DNA of 64,000 nt from Microcyclospora pomicola. Taxonomy: Eukaryota; Ascomycota; Dothideomycetes; Capnodiales. The DNA lies in NCBI GenBank assembly GCA_002786065.1, contig NHNY01000013.1, forward strand, positions 124,001-188,000, read 5' to 3'. This document shows, piece after piece, positions 40,004-51,500 of the stretch; the first letter of the stretch is position 1; every line of letters begins with the position of its first letter. The translations under genes and the position numbers were made by a program. The notes under the pieces were generated by a model. The model had not been told where the DNA came from and did not search any database. It was given only the letters and a program-made list of their open reading frames with translations.

Positions 40004-40413
40004 ACTTGTGGGTTGCGGGTGATGGTCGATGATGTTTGCTTTGGGGCAATGGCAGACTCTCAGAGATGTGGGAGAGTTGAGTGAGGCGATTGTGTGTACC
40101 AACGATAGATGTCTACAGCTCGATGTAAATGTCGATGAAGCACAGACCACCGCAAGATGAAGCCGGAGGTCTTCGCCTCGATATCATGCGTATTGGGCTG
40201 CGGACTTCGGGGTAAGTATTACATAGGGAGTTGACGAGATCGATCTATCGATTAGTTCTGTTACGGAGTACTCTGCACTGATGCCGGTGACTTTAGGTAT
40301 TGCGAGTTTGTTCAGGTTCTGAAGGGTCGAATATGTTTGATGCGCGCACGGGCCATGTCTTCCGCATTTATCACATGGCAACCCCATGAGCAAAGTTCCT
40401 GAACATCGACTGA
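40004..40413. other. Bidirectional promoter between Fmc1 and EngB-type GTPase
   Basis: This 410-bp spacer separates two head-to-head mitochondrial genes and probably holds both promoters. I see no coding sequence and no clear motif. Confidence 0.5.
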
Positions 40414-41517
40414 ATGGATATCCTACGGCTTCCAGCATCGTTGCGGCGGGCGCTGCTATCTTCGCCTCATGTGCGCCGTCACATCACCACGGTCGCGTAC
40501 GAACCTTCGGTCACCCCGTGGACACCTCCTCCCAAAAAGCCAACGAGGCGTGCGATCCTGAACGATGAGCCTGCCGTAGACGATGGCCTCCTCACGCTCT
40601 CGTCTTCCACATTGAACACCTACACCGTCTCGCACCCGCCAGAACGCCCGCAGCTCCGCTTCGCCAATGCCTTCTTCGCCTCCACGCCGCCGCAATTCCT
40701 GTGGACGGCACCCTTCTTCCGCTCGTTCCCCGACTCTCCGCACCCCGAAGTCGCCTTCTTGGGCCGCTCCAATGTCGGCAAATCATCCCTGCTGAACGCG
40801 CTGTTCAACCAGATCAAGCACCCGGCCGCGCACGTTTCCAAACGACCAGGGCGAACACGCACCATGAACGCCTTTGGCGTCATCCCGCCTGGACTGAAGA
40901 TGGGTCCGGCGCCCAAGCAAGGCGAGCACGATGTGGCGTGGAAACGGTTTCCGCAGGGCGGCGCGGTGGTGGTCGATATGCCCGGCTACGGCAGCGGGAG
41001 TCGACAGGAGTGGGGCGAGGAGGCGTTGAAGTACCTCGCCGGCCGCAAACAGCTCCGACGAACCTTTGTGCTCGTCGACTCGGAGCATGGGCTGAAGAAG
41101 TCGGATCTACAGCTGTTCGAGCATCTGCGTAAGAACGGGATCCCTTTCCAGATCGTCATGAGCAAGGCGGATAAGATCCTCTACCCAGGAAGCAAGATGC
41201 CTGGACGTGAAGCATTGTCGAACCGTTTGGAGAAGTTGAGAGGTCTTTGTGATACCGCACGAGTGCAATTGAATCAAACGATTGGAGACGGGAAGGATAG
41301 TGTAGGAAATATCCTGTGTTGCAGCTCAGAGAAGAGTGTAGAGAAGAACCGGCATCGTAAACTTGGGGTGGACGAGGTTAGGTGGGCGGTGTTGAGCTCT
41401 TGTGGGCTGGAAAGTGATGAGGATGGCCAACGAAGGAGAACGCTGGTGGGTGATGTGGATATACTGGACGAGAACTACGGCGCTGCGACTGCTGCCGACT
41501 TTGCAGCAGTACGCTGA
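40414..41517 (+). CDS. Mitochondrial EngB/YihA-type GTPase (Mrx8-like)
   Basis: EngB-type TRAFAC GTPases support ribosome assembly; the fungal mitochondrial members associate with mitoribosome biogenesis. This single-exon gene encodes 367 residues. An Arg-rich, acid-poor N-terminus (MDILRLPASLRRALLSSPHV) looks like a mitochondrial presequence. The G domain follows: G1 FLGRSNVGKSSLLNALF (about residues 116-132), then KRPGRTRTMNAFGV (switch I/G2), G3 VVVDMPGYGSGS (about 186-197), G4 QIVMSKADKILYPG (about 247-260), and G5 as NILCCSSEKSVEKN. HPEVAFLGRSNVGKS is the EngB-type entry to the P-loop. An insert of about 20 residues (IPPGLKMGPAPKQGEHDVAW) between G2 and G3 is longer than in bacterial EngB. 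Confidence 0.93.
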   Translation: MDILRLPASLRRALLSSPHVRRHITTVAYEPSVTPWTPPPKKPTRRAILNDEPAVDDGLLTLSSSTLNTYTVSHPPERPQLRFANAFFASTPPQFLWTAPFFRSFPDSPHPEVAFLGRSNVGKSSLLNALFNQIKHPAAHVSKRPGRTRTMNAFGVIPPGLKMGPAPKQGEHDVAWKRFPQGGAVVVDMPGYGSGSRQEWGEEALKYLAGRKQLRRTFVLVDSEHGLKKSDLQLFEHLRKNGIPFQIVMSKADKILYPGSKMPGREALSNRLEKLRGLCDTARVQLNQTIGDGKDSVGNILCCSSEKSVEKNRHRKLGVDEVRWAVLSSCGLESDEDGQRRRTLVGDVDILDENYGAATAADFAAVR

Positions 41518-42209
41518 GTGGAAAGGTTTGTGGTCTCACGAGATTTTGATTCCAACTACCCAAACACCAGCAAGTACTTGAAGGAGTCTGAAAGCCAAAG
41601 AAAAAGCAAAATGCAACACAGATAGAGAAAAGGCCAAGTTCCGAGCAAGATCATGCTTGGCTTGCCAGCAAGCCTCATGTCAGTTTCAGTCTCCCTGTTC
41701 TCGTTGCCATTCCAGATCCCCTAGATTCTTGTCCATTCCTGTCGCTACTTTAGCTCTGAGGTCAAGGCATACGATGATCCATGACGGATCATCGTACTCT
41801 AGGTCGGACTGGTTCTTCCCTGGTGTATGTGGATCATGGGTCGTAGGCGTGAGTCGTGAAAAGCAGAAAGCGCCACCGAACGCGAGGACAAAAGCCAATC
41901 TAAGAGAAGGTGGTAAGGCAAAAGAAAAGCAGCCGTGTCATCGTCCTCAATGAGACCTTTCGGTTCGTGCCTGGTGCGGCGATGTGGTGGATCGAAAGAT
42001 CCTGTGCAAAGATCCTGGGTGCTTGAAAGAGCACGAAGGCGAAATTTGAAAGCATAGATGAGCATTGGCAGAGTTGGTTCGAGCATGAAGTGACGTCGGG
42101 TCGATGGGAAGCAAAAAGCGAGAAGACCGCAGCAGACCATGAACCAGTCACGGAAGCTGACAGTCGTTCACAGATTTTGCTTCAGCATGCGATGGCCAGC
42201 CATCCGTAC
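41518..42209. other. Convergent intergenic region
   Basis: This 692-bp spacer lies between the end of the EngB-type GTPase gene (+) and the end of the Argonaute gene (-). No gene is seen. Confidence 0.5.
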
Positions 42210-45200
42210 TCAAATGTACCAAGTGCTGTCCTTGATCTTCTCGTGCACGCCACGGGTCCATTCCGACGTGTCCGCATTGTATGCCTTGGCGTCACTGCCC
42301 TGGTTCTCGCCCATGACGCTGAACAGATACGCTCTGCCACGCTCGCACAATAGATCGGCGTAGTAGGCGGGGGGACAGATGGACACGGCCTTGGTGGCGC
42401 GGTTGAAGAGGTAGCATAGTTTGTGGGTGAACTGTTCCAACGCATCGGCGGTGAACTTGTTCTCGTCTTTGAGGACCACATAATGCGCGGGACGAGCGGT
42501 GCCCTGGAGACCTTGGTGTGCTTGTAACCAGAACTCACGGAGGATCCGGCCGCTGATGTGACGATCGACGACGGTACCTGCTTTCGGGTTGAAGGTCATA
42601 CCACCGCCGCCATACCTGGAGGCGTCAGCATCTGCCGCGTCGGTGGGATAGAAGCGAGTGTGGTGGCGTTTGCCGACAATGACCACCGTCAACTTCGGAT
42701 GCTCTTTCACGTTGGCGAAGCATTTCTTGAAGGCTTCCTTGAAGCAAGGAATCTCGGTGTCCAGGACCGCGCGATACTGTCCTTCAGACACACCGTCGCG
42801 GTAGAGCACGACGCTCTTCGGGAACTTGTTGTGCCTTCTGCGCCACGTGGCCAGGCGCTCTACCACCATCTCAGCGAGTCCATCGACCATCTCTTGTTTG
42901 CCCTTCTGACAACGTACACTGCCAGGCCATGCGGATAGATATCCATCAATGCTCGCCACCACACTGGCGATGCTGGGAGCTGCTTCGACGCTACCTGGCG
43001 AAGGATGCGTCACGTCTATGCCCATCAGCATGCAATCCTCCTTCATTGGCGCATCGAGGTCGGTGATGACGTGGTTGATGCCACCGCTTTTGATGTTGAA
43101 CTTGAGCGCCAAATTGCTGATGTAGGTCTGTTGACCCTTCTCCTTGCCCAACTTCGAACCCACACAACAGATGGACTGCATGCCAAACTCGACGTCACAG
43201 AAGAACTTAATTCGAGCGTAAAGCCACTTGTCAGCGACCGGCAGGACAATGAAAAGGAAGTCAATCCTCTTTCCACTCGCCTCCTTGAAGAGTTCCTTGA
43301 GAGTACCGTCGTTCGACTGGCGGTTGGCGACAGTGAGGGGCTCGAGCTCTATCCTTTGCTTGCTGAGTTGTGTCACAATCGGGGTCATGCCACGAGTCTT
43401 CAGTTCTGTGACTAATTTCTGTAGATCTGCCGTGCTCGGACCCTGGGAGGCGTTGTGGGAGCCCTTCTCCGTCAAGGTCACCAGAGCCAGATTTCCCAGA
43501 CGGCCTGCCTTGAAGAACTGCTGGGTTCCCAGATTCCAAGTGCCGTTCGCAACATTGCCTCCGCTCAGAACGCCTTTGCCGTATTTGAGAGCAGGCGCCC
43601 CCAGGATGCGACCCGGAACGGTGAGCATCTCCACGCCAACGCGGAACCCGAACGGCGCCACGGATGTCGACTGCACATCACCTGAGAAGCCTTTGAGTTT
43701 GAAGACTCGAAGCCCGTGGCCGGGAGTCTGGGCAGTTCCTTCGATGGAAAGAGCGTTAGCATTAGGTGATCGAGCAGCGAAGGCCAGCATCTTGGTGGTC
43801 TGCGTAGCTGACAAGAGCTTGCTGAACGGCTGTCCTGGCAATACGGTGCATACCTCAATTGGGATGAACGCTGGGCTGTCCTTCGTCGCAATGTTGATGA
43901 CGGGAGACTTGCGATCGCGCACTGTGTATTCATGCGCTTTGAGGAAGTGTTGTGTGACAGTGAGAACTTCCCCATACTCGTTCACGAACGTCGCCTCGTC
44001 AGCATTTGCGAAGCGCTTCACAGGCCTGTTCTTCGTTGGATTTGCAAAACCCACGACATGCGCAATTTTCTCGTATGTTGGGTATTTGACGACGATTTTG
44101 ATCATTCGGACGAACGCTTCTTGTGAGTTAAGATCACCACCGACGGCATTGAGCAGATTTGCAAGCGGGATCGGCTGGTAGAATGCACCACTCGTGACGT
44201 TAAGGTTAAGCAACAAGCGATTGAAACCTGGACGAGCAGACCCGTAATAGCCTCTCAAAGCCACAAGACCACCCCCAAGATCGTGACTTTCCACAGTGGT
44301 CGACTTCTGGAATGGGTAGAACTTGTTGCCGCCAACATTCCTGATGTTTTCATCTGTATTAGGTCCCCGGCCGCAAATGATGTTTAACATCTGCATCGTC
44401 GTTTCGATACCATCATAGGTTGCATCCCTGGAGGGACTGCGCAAGTACTGCAAGATGTTCTGGAGATCGAAAGGCCCAGTTCGTGTTATCGTCAGTGTGA
44501 TCGTGCTCCGGATCCGTGCCGCCTCCTGGGCATCTGTCTCTGGTGCCTTTGTTGCTTGATCAGACGTTGGGGCACCCCGAGATGGGCCTGCAGTGACCTG
44601 CGGGCGTGATGCTGGTGGCTGAGGGCCTGTTTCCTTGACTTGGACTGGGATGACTAGGGTCACAGTCCATGCTTCCGCGCCTCCGAAGTCGAGCTCAGGT
44701 GTAGTCACAAGGGTCTGCGCATAGTCTGTGGCGAATTTGACATTTTGAAACTTCGACTCTTTGAAGAGAAGCTCAAACAGGCGACGCGTCTTGTCCTTGC
44801 TGAGTTGCTTGTTCAATGCGATGCTATATTTGAAGCATGGAGGGACCGGTATGCCGTCCTCCACATTGGTCTTGATGTCCACGTAGTTGGTGCGGAGGAT
44901 AATAGACCTCCCTTGAGTGCCATAACCGGGACGTCCCGGGAAACCGTCGAACATCTGGTTCTTCGTCACGAGGGCAAGTCTGTTCTCTGCGTCGGTGATG
45001 GCTTTGTCTGGCGCCGGGACCACACCAGCGCGATGGATGCCGGGCGCTGAAGGTGGAGGGACCCCAGGCCCTTCCATGACCGGTACAGCAGGGGGCAGAC
45101 CACTGCGAATGGGCAAGGCTTGCTGGTTGCCACGACCTGTCCCGCCCGAACTTTCACCAGCATCATCAGGGGCCGCTGGGGTTGTAGCACGGGGAGGGCT

Positions 45201-45305
45201 TCCTCCAGCTTGGCTGGGAGCTCTAGTCGACGATCCGCCATCATTGGACCCACCAAGAGCAGCTCGCTTCTCCTTCTGCTTGCGCTTCTTACTGGCACCA
45301 ACCAT
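42210..45305 (-). CDS. Argonaute (QDE-2/Ago1-type), RNA interference slicer candidate
   Basis: Argonaute loads small RNAs and silences complementary transcripts in RNA interference, quelling or heterochromatin assembly. This intronless gene encodes 1031 residues from the ATG at 45303-45305. A Lys/Arg-rich then Gly/Pro-rich disordered N-terminus (MVGASKKRKQKEKRAALGGS) precedes the N domain (GYGTQGRSIILRTNYVDIKT). The linker (ATYDGIETTMQMLNIICGR) leads to the PAZ region (about residues 400-500, EVLTVTQHFLKAHEY). The PIWI domain (about 680-1000) keeps the slicer residues: Asp in LMGIDVTHPSPG, the Glu finger in KGKQEMVDGLAEM, and Asp in VLYRDGVSEGQY. The fourth position reads CPPAYYADLLCERGRAYL, an Asp where animal slicers have His. 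Fungal Argonautes with a D-E-D-D set are known, so activity is plausible. A TATA element lies 143 bp upstream. Confidence 0.96.
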   Translation of the reverse strand: MVGASKKRKQKEKRAALGGSNDGGSSTRAPSQAGGSPPRATTPAAPDDAGESSGGTGRGNQQALPIRSGLPPAVPVMEGPGVPPPSAPGIHRAGVVPAPDKAITDAENRLALVTKNQMFDGFPGRPGYGTQGRSIILRTNYVDIKTNVEDGIPVPPCFKYSIALNKQLSKDKTRRLFELLFKESKFQNVKFATDYAQTLVTTPELDFGGAEAWTVTLVIPVQVKETGPQPPASRPQVTAGPSRGAPTSDQATKAPETDAQEAARIRSTITLTITRTGPFDLQNILQYLRSPSRDATYDGIETTMQMLNIICGRGPNTDENIRNVGGNKFYPFQKSTTVESHDLGGGLVALRGYYGSARPGFNRLLLNLNVTSGAFYQPIPLANLLNAVGGDLNSQEAFVRMIKIVVKYPTYEKIAHVVGFANPTKNRPVKRFANADEATFVNEYGEVLTVTQHFLKAHEYTVRDRKSPVINIATKDSPAFIPIEVCTVLPGQPFSKLLSATQTTKMLAFAARSPNANALSIEGTAQTPGHGLRVFKLKGFSGDVQSTSVAPFGFRVGVEMLTVPGRILGAPALKYGKGVLSGGNVANGTWNLGTQQFFKAGRLGNLALVTLTEKGSHNASQGPSTADLQKLVTELKTRGMTPIVTQLSKQRIELEPLTVANRQSNDGTLKELFKEASGKRIDFLFIVLPVADKWLYARIKFFCDVEFGMQSICCVGSKLGKEKGQQTYISNLALKFNIKSGGINHVITDLDAPMKEDCMLMGIDVTHPSPGSVEAAPSIASVVASIDGYLSAWPGSVRCQKGKQEMVDGLAEMVVERLATWRRRHNKFPKSVVLYRDGVSEGQYRAVLDTEIPCFKEAFKKCFANVKEHPKLTVVIVGKRHHTRFYPTDAADADASRYGGGGMTFNPKAGTVVDRHISGRILREFWLQAHQGLQGTARPAHYVVLKDENKFTADALEQFTHKLCYLFNRATKAVSICPPAYYADLLCERGRAYLFSVMGENQGSDAKAYNADTSEWTRGVHEKIKDSTWYI

Positions 45306-48300
45306 GGCTAATCGAGGTTTGGTGGTCAACTAAGGCGGAAGAAGTATACTTGGTTGGAATGCAGCGCTGGTCGTTTATTTTGTAGGTCTTGCTGTTGGGT
45401 GTAGAGCGTGTTGGAGAGAAGGAAGGAGAACTACGAGCCAACGCCGCGTATATATAGACCAGCGACGTGGAATCCAGGAGACTGTTTGCTACGTGATCCA
45501 TGGCGTCCACAGGAATGCAATTGTGTTTGTCGTCCACGTTTACACAGCACATGATTGTCATGGATGCAGCTCGTGCATTATGGAGAACATGTTGCCAATC
45601 CCTTCACTTGAAAGTGGCGCTGTGGTAAAGACATCTCAGCTTGAACGTGAAAGCTCCAAGACATGGCCAAGTCGAACGGGTAGGCAAACGATCGTGAGGT
45701 CTTTCAACAGTGATGCAGGGTGTCAGGTGGAAGAAGCGCTATGGGCTTCTCGGATTGCTAGGTGTACCAACTGATGTTTGCTGTGGTATGTAGCAACTGA
45801 AGTGTGTCCCTTGCGTGTCTGTCGCGGCACCAATCCATGGCGGATAACTTGACAGGAAATGTCTTGCAAACAAGGAAGTTTTGCTATAATGTGCATACTG
45901 CCAGAATGCGTGCCTGATTGCTATACGAAGTTCCTGCGGCAAACGCGAAGACGAGAACGCTCTTGGCTGATCTCAAGTCTGTGCTGGCGCAGCTCGAAGT
46001 ATTCTCCCGCAAGGTCCTGGAGTGAATGCTGTGTACTTGCACGGCCAGGCAAGAGCCGAATATCATGGAATGCACCATACACCGAATGCTTCGGTATGCA
46101 CTGGACTGACCAGTGAGCATAGACTGTGCACATGTCATGTATAATATGAACGCAGCATGCATAGAGTTCGAATGTCAAACCTTGTCCTCGAATTCGAGGG
46201 CCCCATTTTTCCCACCTTCGATATGGGCCCGCGAGGAGAGTGAGGAGACCATCGAACAGTTACTTGGGCTAACTCTGTTAGCACCTGGGTTAGATCGATC
46301 GAGAGGCTAGAGTATTGACGTTTGGAATGAATTCTGCGTATATATTCGATGTTGGTATGTATCAAGGAGAGGATCTGTCGACGTGAGGTGGGTTGTTTAC
46401 ATTTGCCCGATTCAGGCAACTGGACGAAATCACATGCCACTGGCGGCCAACAGTCTGTGAACCCGAAACTCAAACTTCCAGGACTTCACTCATGTACTGT
46501 CCGCGAATAGATCTTCGACCGCACGGCGGCAAGGGAACCTCCGCGCAATCGAGTTGACGCCTCGGTCGATGAATGGAGTTCGATCTGATGAGGTGGCGTT
46601 ATTGTTGTGCTCTCGCCCTGACCGGAAGAGCTGACGCGACGCCTAGGGAACACGAGGTCGAAGCGTCTGGGTCTGTTGCGTTGAGATGATCGTCAAACAG
46701 ACTGCGTTCGCCATGCTCAGTGGACGCGTTCGCCGTTGCGACTATGACCCGGTTGCTGGTCCCCCCGCGGAAGCACGAACTCATGGTGCAGCTTCTGTTA
46801 TGATCCACGATGTGACTGCTCATCAGGACACGCGACAACGACGGACTTCATCGGTACTCGACTTGCTGATGTAGTGCAATACCCGTTGCCATCGCATTAC
46901 GCCTGTTGTAAGACAGTAGTAATTGCGCAAGAGCCACGATAAGATGTGGCGTTAAGGTCGCGACAAATGAGAAGGTGGGCCTGCCGCTTTGACATCGACG
47001 AAATGTTGCTGTGCAAATTTTCTTCCAGCCCTTGCGCATCAACAATAGGATCTTAGGAGGCTCACGCCACGACCACAAGAAAGATCAGATCACGATCGAT
47101 CATACAACAAAGAGATGCTTAGGCTGAGAAGACTTGCTTCCCCGGCACGCTCCGGACCCTGCTGGATCTATAGAATCACGATCCTCAAAGCTTAATTTCG
47201 AAGCGCATCAATCACGTTCAGGCAGGGTCATGCGGGAAACGCCCTTAACCACCACCGAGCCGTGCGTACTACGTCCCGTCTTGAAGTCACTTCACTTGCT
47301 CATCAGCAATATTCTGTACAGCCGACGGCGAGCTGTGACAATGTGGCTCATAGCGACCACGTCGCAGGTCTCACTTCGCTTAGCTATCTCACAGCGTGCT
47401 GCAGGAACCTCGTCTCTTGAGACAACATTTGCCGGACGTCTAAGCTGCAAGACCAGACGGAAACCACTCGTGGATCACGGTCGCAACCTGCGTTGATGAC
47501 ATCGCCCGCGAGGCATCTATCCGGAGCAAAACCTTCTTCAATGCGCAGCTCTCGGCGCCGGCCTTCGGCAGGATCACCATTGGCTGTCTACAGCCGTGTT
47601 CGCGCCATCAAGTAACGTTCAGGGACTGCACTTACTGCTTCTATTCGTCTTGACCTCCGTGCCGCTCATCCTGTTGCGTAGTCGACGGTTCCCACTGTGA
47701 TTTGGGATGGACTAGGGTTATGGAGAACATGATGAGCCCAGGCATTCAACAGCAAGGCCAGAACACTGCTGATGATACGCGTCATGTCGCTATTGTCCAA
47801 GATCTGATCTCAGGTCACCTTCAATCCGAGTCCTTCAGACCAAGCAACAGGTGGCACGGGCGTCAAGCCAGGTGCGACAAGACCGCCTCGTGGCACGGGT
47901 CATGTTCACGTAACGTTCTGATGGGCCGAGCAACGACATATGGGCGTTGCCGTATCGACGTTGCTAGGCGCAGCCTTGAGAATGCTGACTGCCTGCCCTT
48001 GTCACTAGATATGGTTACTGAGTGACCCGGTGTAGATCTGCTTGAAGTTCACAAGTCTTTGTATAACAAGAACACCAAGCTCTTTGAAACTGTCCTTCAT
48101 CCAAACATTCCATTTGAAGAACCCACACCATTATACCCAGAACACAGAACAACACTGCGCGAACCATCTAACAATTTTCAGTCCCATTGGCCAAACTCTG
48201 ATTGACAATTTATCTGCGATCTGTTCCTCTTACAGTACTCTTGTGTGACAAGACTTCACAACATCGATCAAGCCTGAAGCACTTGCACGACCCTGTCATT

Positions 48301-48558
48301 CCTTCATCTCTCACAGCTGCCACACAGGCACAGAACCAATTGTTTGGAAACCTCAAGCGAGACGATCAGCCCGTGAACCAGCTTCTCCTTGGAGCATTGA
48401 GGATACGATAATTGCACCACGATCAGCATTATTGATATCGAGACCAACACTCCTAACACAGCCTGTGCTTCCCATCCCTCTCACCCTACTAACATCGCCC
48501 GACAGCCACACTCACAAGCAATCACACTCCGACTTTAAACTTCTTGCATTGACCCATC
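45306..48558. other. Longest gene-free region, divergent Argonaute / GH81
   Basis: About 3.25 kb lies between the divergent starts of Argonaute (-) and the GH81 glucanase (+). Its short frames on both strands, up to about 120 codons, show no motif. The first 150 bp hold the Argonaute TATA element. The last ~500 bp before GH81 are AC-rich, with many ACA/CAC runs, as in leaders of secreted fungal proteins. I cannot identify a decayed gene, repeat family or RNA gene here. Confidence 0.5.
45448..45455 (-). promoter_or_regulatory. TATA box of the Argonaute gene
   Basis: TATATATA lies 143 bp upstream of the Argonaute ATG, flanked by GC-rich DNA. The position suits a core promoter with a leader of about 100 nt. 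Confidence 0.5.
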
Positions 48559-51500
48559 ATGAGCAGATCAAACTCCTACCTCAGGGTACGGCGATTGATA
48601 CCACTAATTCCCGCTTTTTTACAGATCCCCGTACTCACCAACGCAGCACCACATTCCCCACGGGACGACTACACGATCACTATCACTACCGATGAATGTG
48701 ATGAAAGCACGACCTCATGGTCAAGCGAGACAGACAGCGGCAACAGCTGGGTCCAGCACGGTCGTGGCTCTTTCCCAACAGGACGAACGAGACCATTCGG
48801 CCACGGGCCGTGGGGTGTTTCCCAATCTTGGACGCACGTAGCATCGTCGTCTTCTGAAGCCGCAGCTCTCACCAGCAGCTCATCGTTACAAAGTTCACAG
48901 AGCTCGCCAGCCATGACATTGCTATCTTCGACTTCGTTGCTTGATTCGGTTTCGCAGACTGTGAGCAGCAGCAGCACCAGCCTGTCATCGCTCATCAGTG
49001 AAAGTTCACTGCTTGCCGGGATCAGCACTTCTACATCGACGGTCACTTCTCTCTCGACATCACAGTCCTCCAGCACTCCTGCTGTAACGGCATCATCGAG
49101 TACTGAGATCACATCGTCACTCTCGTCTGAAAGCCTGACATCAAGTACCATAAGCAGTACAGCGACATCATCAGTCGCTTCAGACAGCACAAGTGCAAGC
49201 TCGACTGATGCTGGGACGTCGCTATCCACCACTAGCTCTGCGGCAAGCGCTATTGTCTTGACCTCTTCCACCAGTGTAGCGACAATCACATCCTCTACTC
49301 AAACTTCAGCTCAGGTATCGACCTCTTCCACTAAAATAGCGACAGTCTCGACCTCTACTCAAACCTCGGCTCAGTCAACGACCTCTTCCTCCAGTGTAGC
49401 GACAGTCACAACCTCTACTAAAACTTCCGCTCAATCCTCGACCTCTACATCCTTATCGTCAATTTCGTTGATAGATACATCTTCGTTGGCCAGTGTTCTA
49501 CCGACAGCTACTTCTGCTGTCGAGACCATCTCAGCGGCCGATATTTTCCAAGTCGTGGCGACCGACAGCCCACCCGCACAGATCACGACTCGTTCAGATC
49601 ACCCTGTCGCCACCCTTGGGATCCAGCCACAATCGCAAAGACTGGAAACGAACAAGTTCTATGCAAACTTCTTCCTTGGCTCGCAGACCGCTCCGACATG
49701 GACACACCCATACTCTGTGGCTTGGTCGAACGGAGAGGGCGAGACAGGTAGCTGGGGACTTGCAGTGACACACATCGAACGTGATCAGCTTGCTGGAGCC
49801 GGCACGAAGCAAGCCTGGGATGCCGGCGACTGGGGCTATTTCGTCAACCCAACTGGGCTTCAATCAGTCGCTATTTCGGCTGCTGAGCTCAGCAATGGCA
49901 CCACCTTGACTACAGATTCGCTGGAGGCCTTCTCGGTCAACGTCAACCTGGCGGCCGAGGGAGCCAGCACCCCAGTGATGACATTCCCACTTGTGCAAGG
50001 TATGGCTTTCGTGACCGCTGTGTACGACAATGGCACACCTGTCCTCCGGTCTGGCCTCGGCATCAATAGCTTTGATTACGTCGGCACTGTTGCAGATGGT
50101 AACACATATAAGTACAGTCTCGCGCTTGCCACCGGATTCACCTGGCTTATATACGTTACGCCAGACGACTCGCAGATCAGTGCAGACTCATTCTCGCACG
50201 ACGATGGCATCATTTCGGGGCCGTCAGGTTTCAATGGCTATATTCAGGTCGCAAAGATCCCAGCCAACAGTTCCACCGCAGAATCTCTGTACGACCAGAC
50301 TGCCGCAGCATATCCCACAGCCGCGACCCTTGCTGGATCTGTGCAAGGTACATCTGGCAGCTATACACTTACTTGGACAAAGGCTGGAAACACAGACCGC
50401 ACTTTGTTGATGTATGCTTTGCCTCATCACGTTGACTCATTTTCGGCCGATACTCAGGCTGCTGCTACCGGAGTGCAGCTGGTGACTACTACCAAAGGAT
50501 ACGCGACAGCCGTCAAAGCGGATTCGTGGACACTCACTGAGCCTGATCTACCTGTTGATATGGGCTTTGCGCCGTGGACTCCGCAACAAGGCGATATCAG
50601 AAACGTTTCTGCCGCTGCTCAGCAAGCCATTTCGTCTGCGGGTAACGCAGAGCTTCAACAGAATGTTACTGAACAGACCACCACCGGCAGTCTCTATTAT
50701 GACGGTAAAGCATTGGCCAAATTTGCAACCATCTGTGTCACCCTCTTCGAGGTCGCTGATGACGCGGCTCTGGCTCTTACCGGCTTAGAGACTCTGAAGG
50801 AAGCATTCGCGTTCCACGTCAACAATGAAATGGCCAGCCCACTGGTGTATGACGATGTCTGGGGTGGTGTGGTGAGTGTTGCCTCGTACCTAGACGACAA
50901 CTTTGGTGACGACTTTGGCAACACGATTTACAATGACCACCATTTCCATTTCGGCTATTTCGTCTATGCTGCTGCAGTCATAGGTTATCTCGACAGCACA
51001 TGGCTCACAGAGGGCACGAATAAAGCGTGGGTCAACATGCTCGTAAGAGACTATGCCAACTCGGCTACGGACGATGCTTACTTCCCCTTCTCCCGCATGT
51101 ACGACTGGTATCATGGCCACTCTTGGGCTCACGGACTGATCGAGACATACGATGGCAAGGACCAGGAAAGCTCCAGCGAAGATACCATGTCGTTGTTTGC
51201 GATCAAGATGTGGGGACAAGTCATCGGCGACACGAATATGGAAGCTCGTGGGAACTTGATGCTTAGTGTACAAGCACGAGCTCTGCAGCATTACTACCTC
51301 TACACCAACGACAACACAGTACAGCCCGCGGAATTCATTGGCAACAAAGCCGCTGGTATCCTGTTTGAGAACAAAATCGATCATACCACTTACTTCGGCA
51401 ATGTGGTCGACTACATTGAAGGCATCCATATGCTACCTCTCATGCCTTCCAGCACTTTGACGAGAACTTCGGAGTTCGTGCAACAGGAGTGGAACTCGTA

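Noticed and set aside
43228-44181. 317-codon plus-strand frame inside the Argonaute gene
   Set aside because: It is opposite the PAZ/PIWI coding strand with no independent signal; it is a composition artefact.
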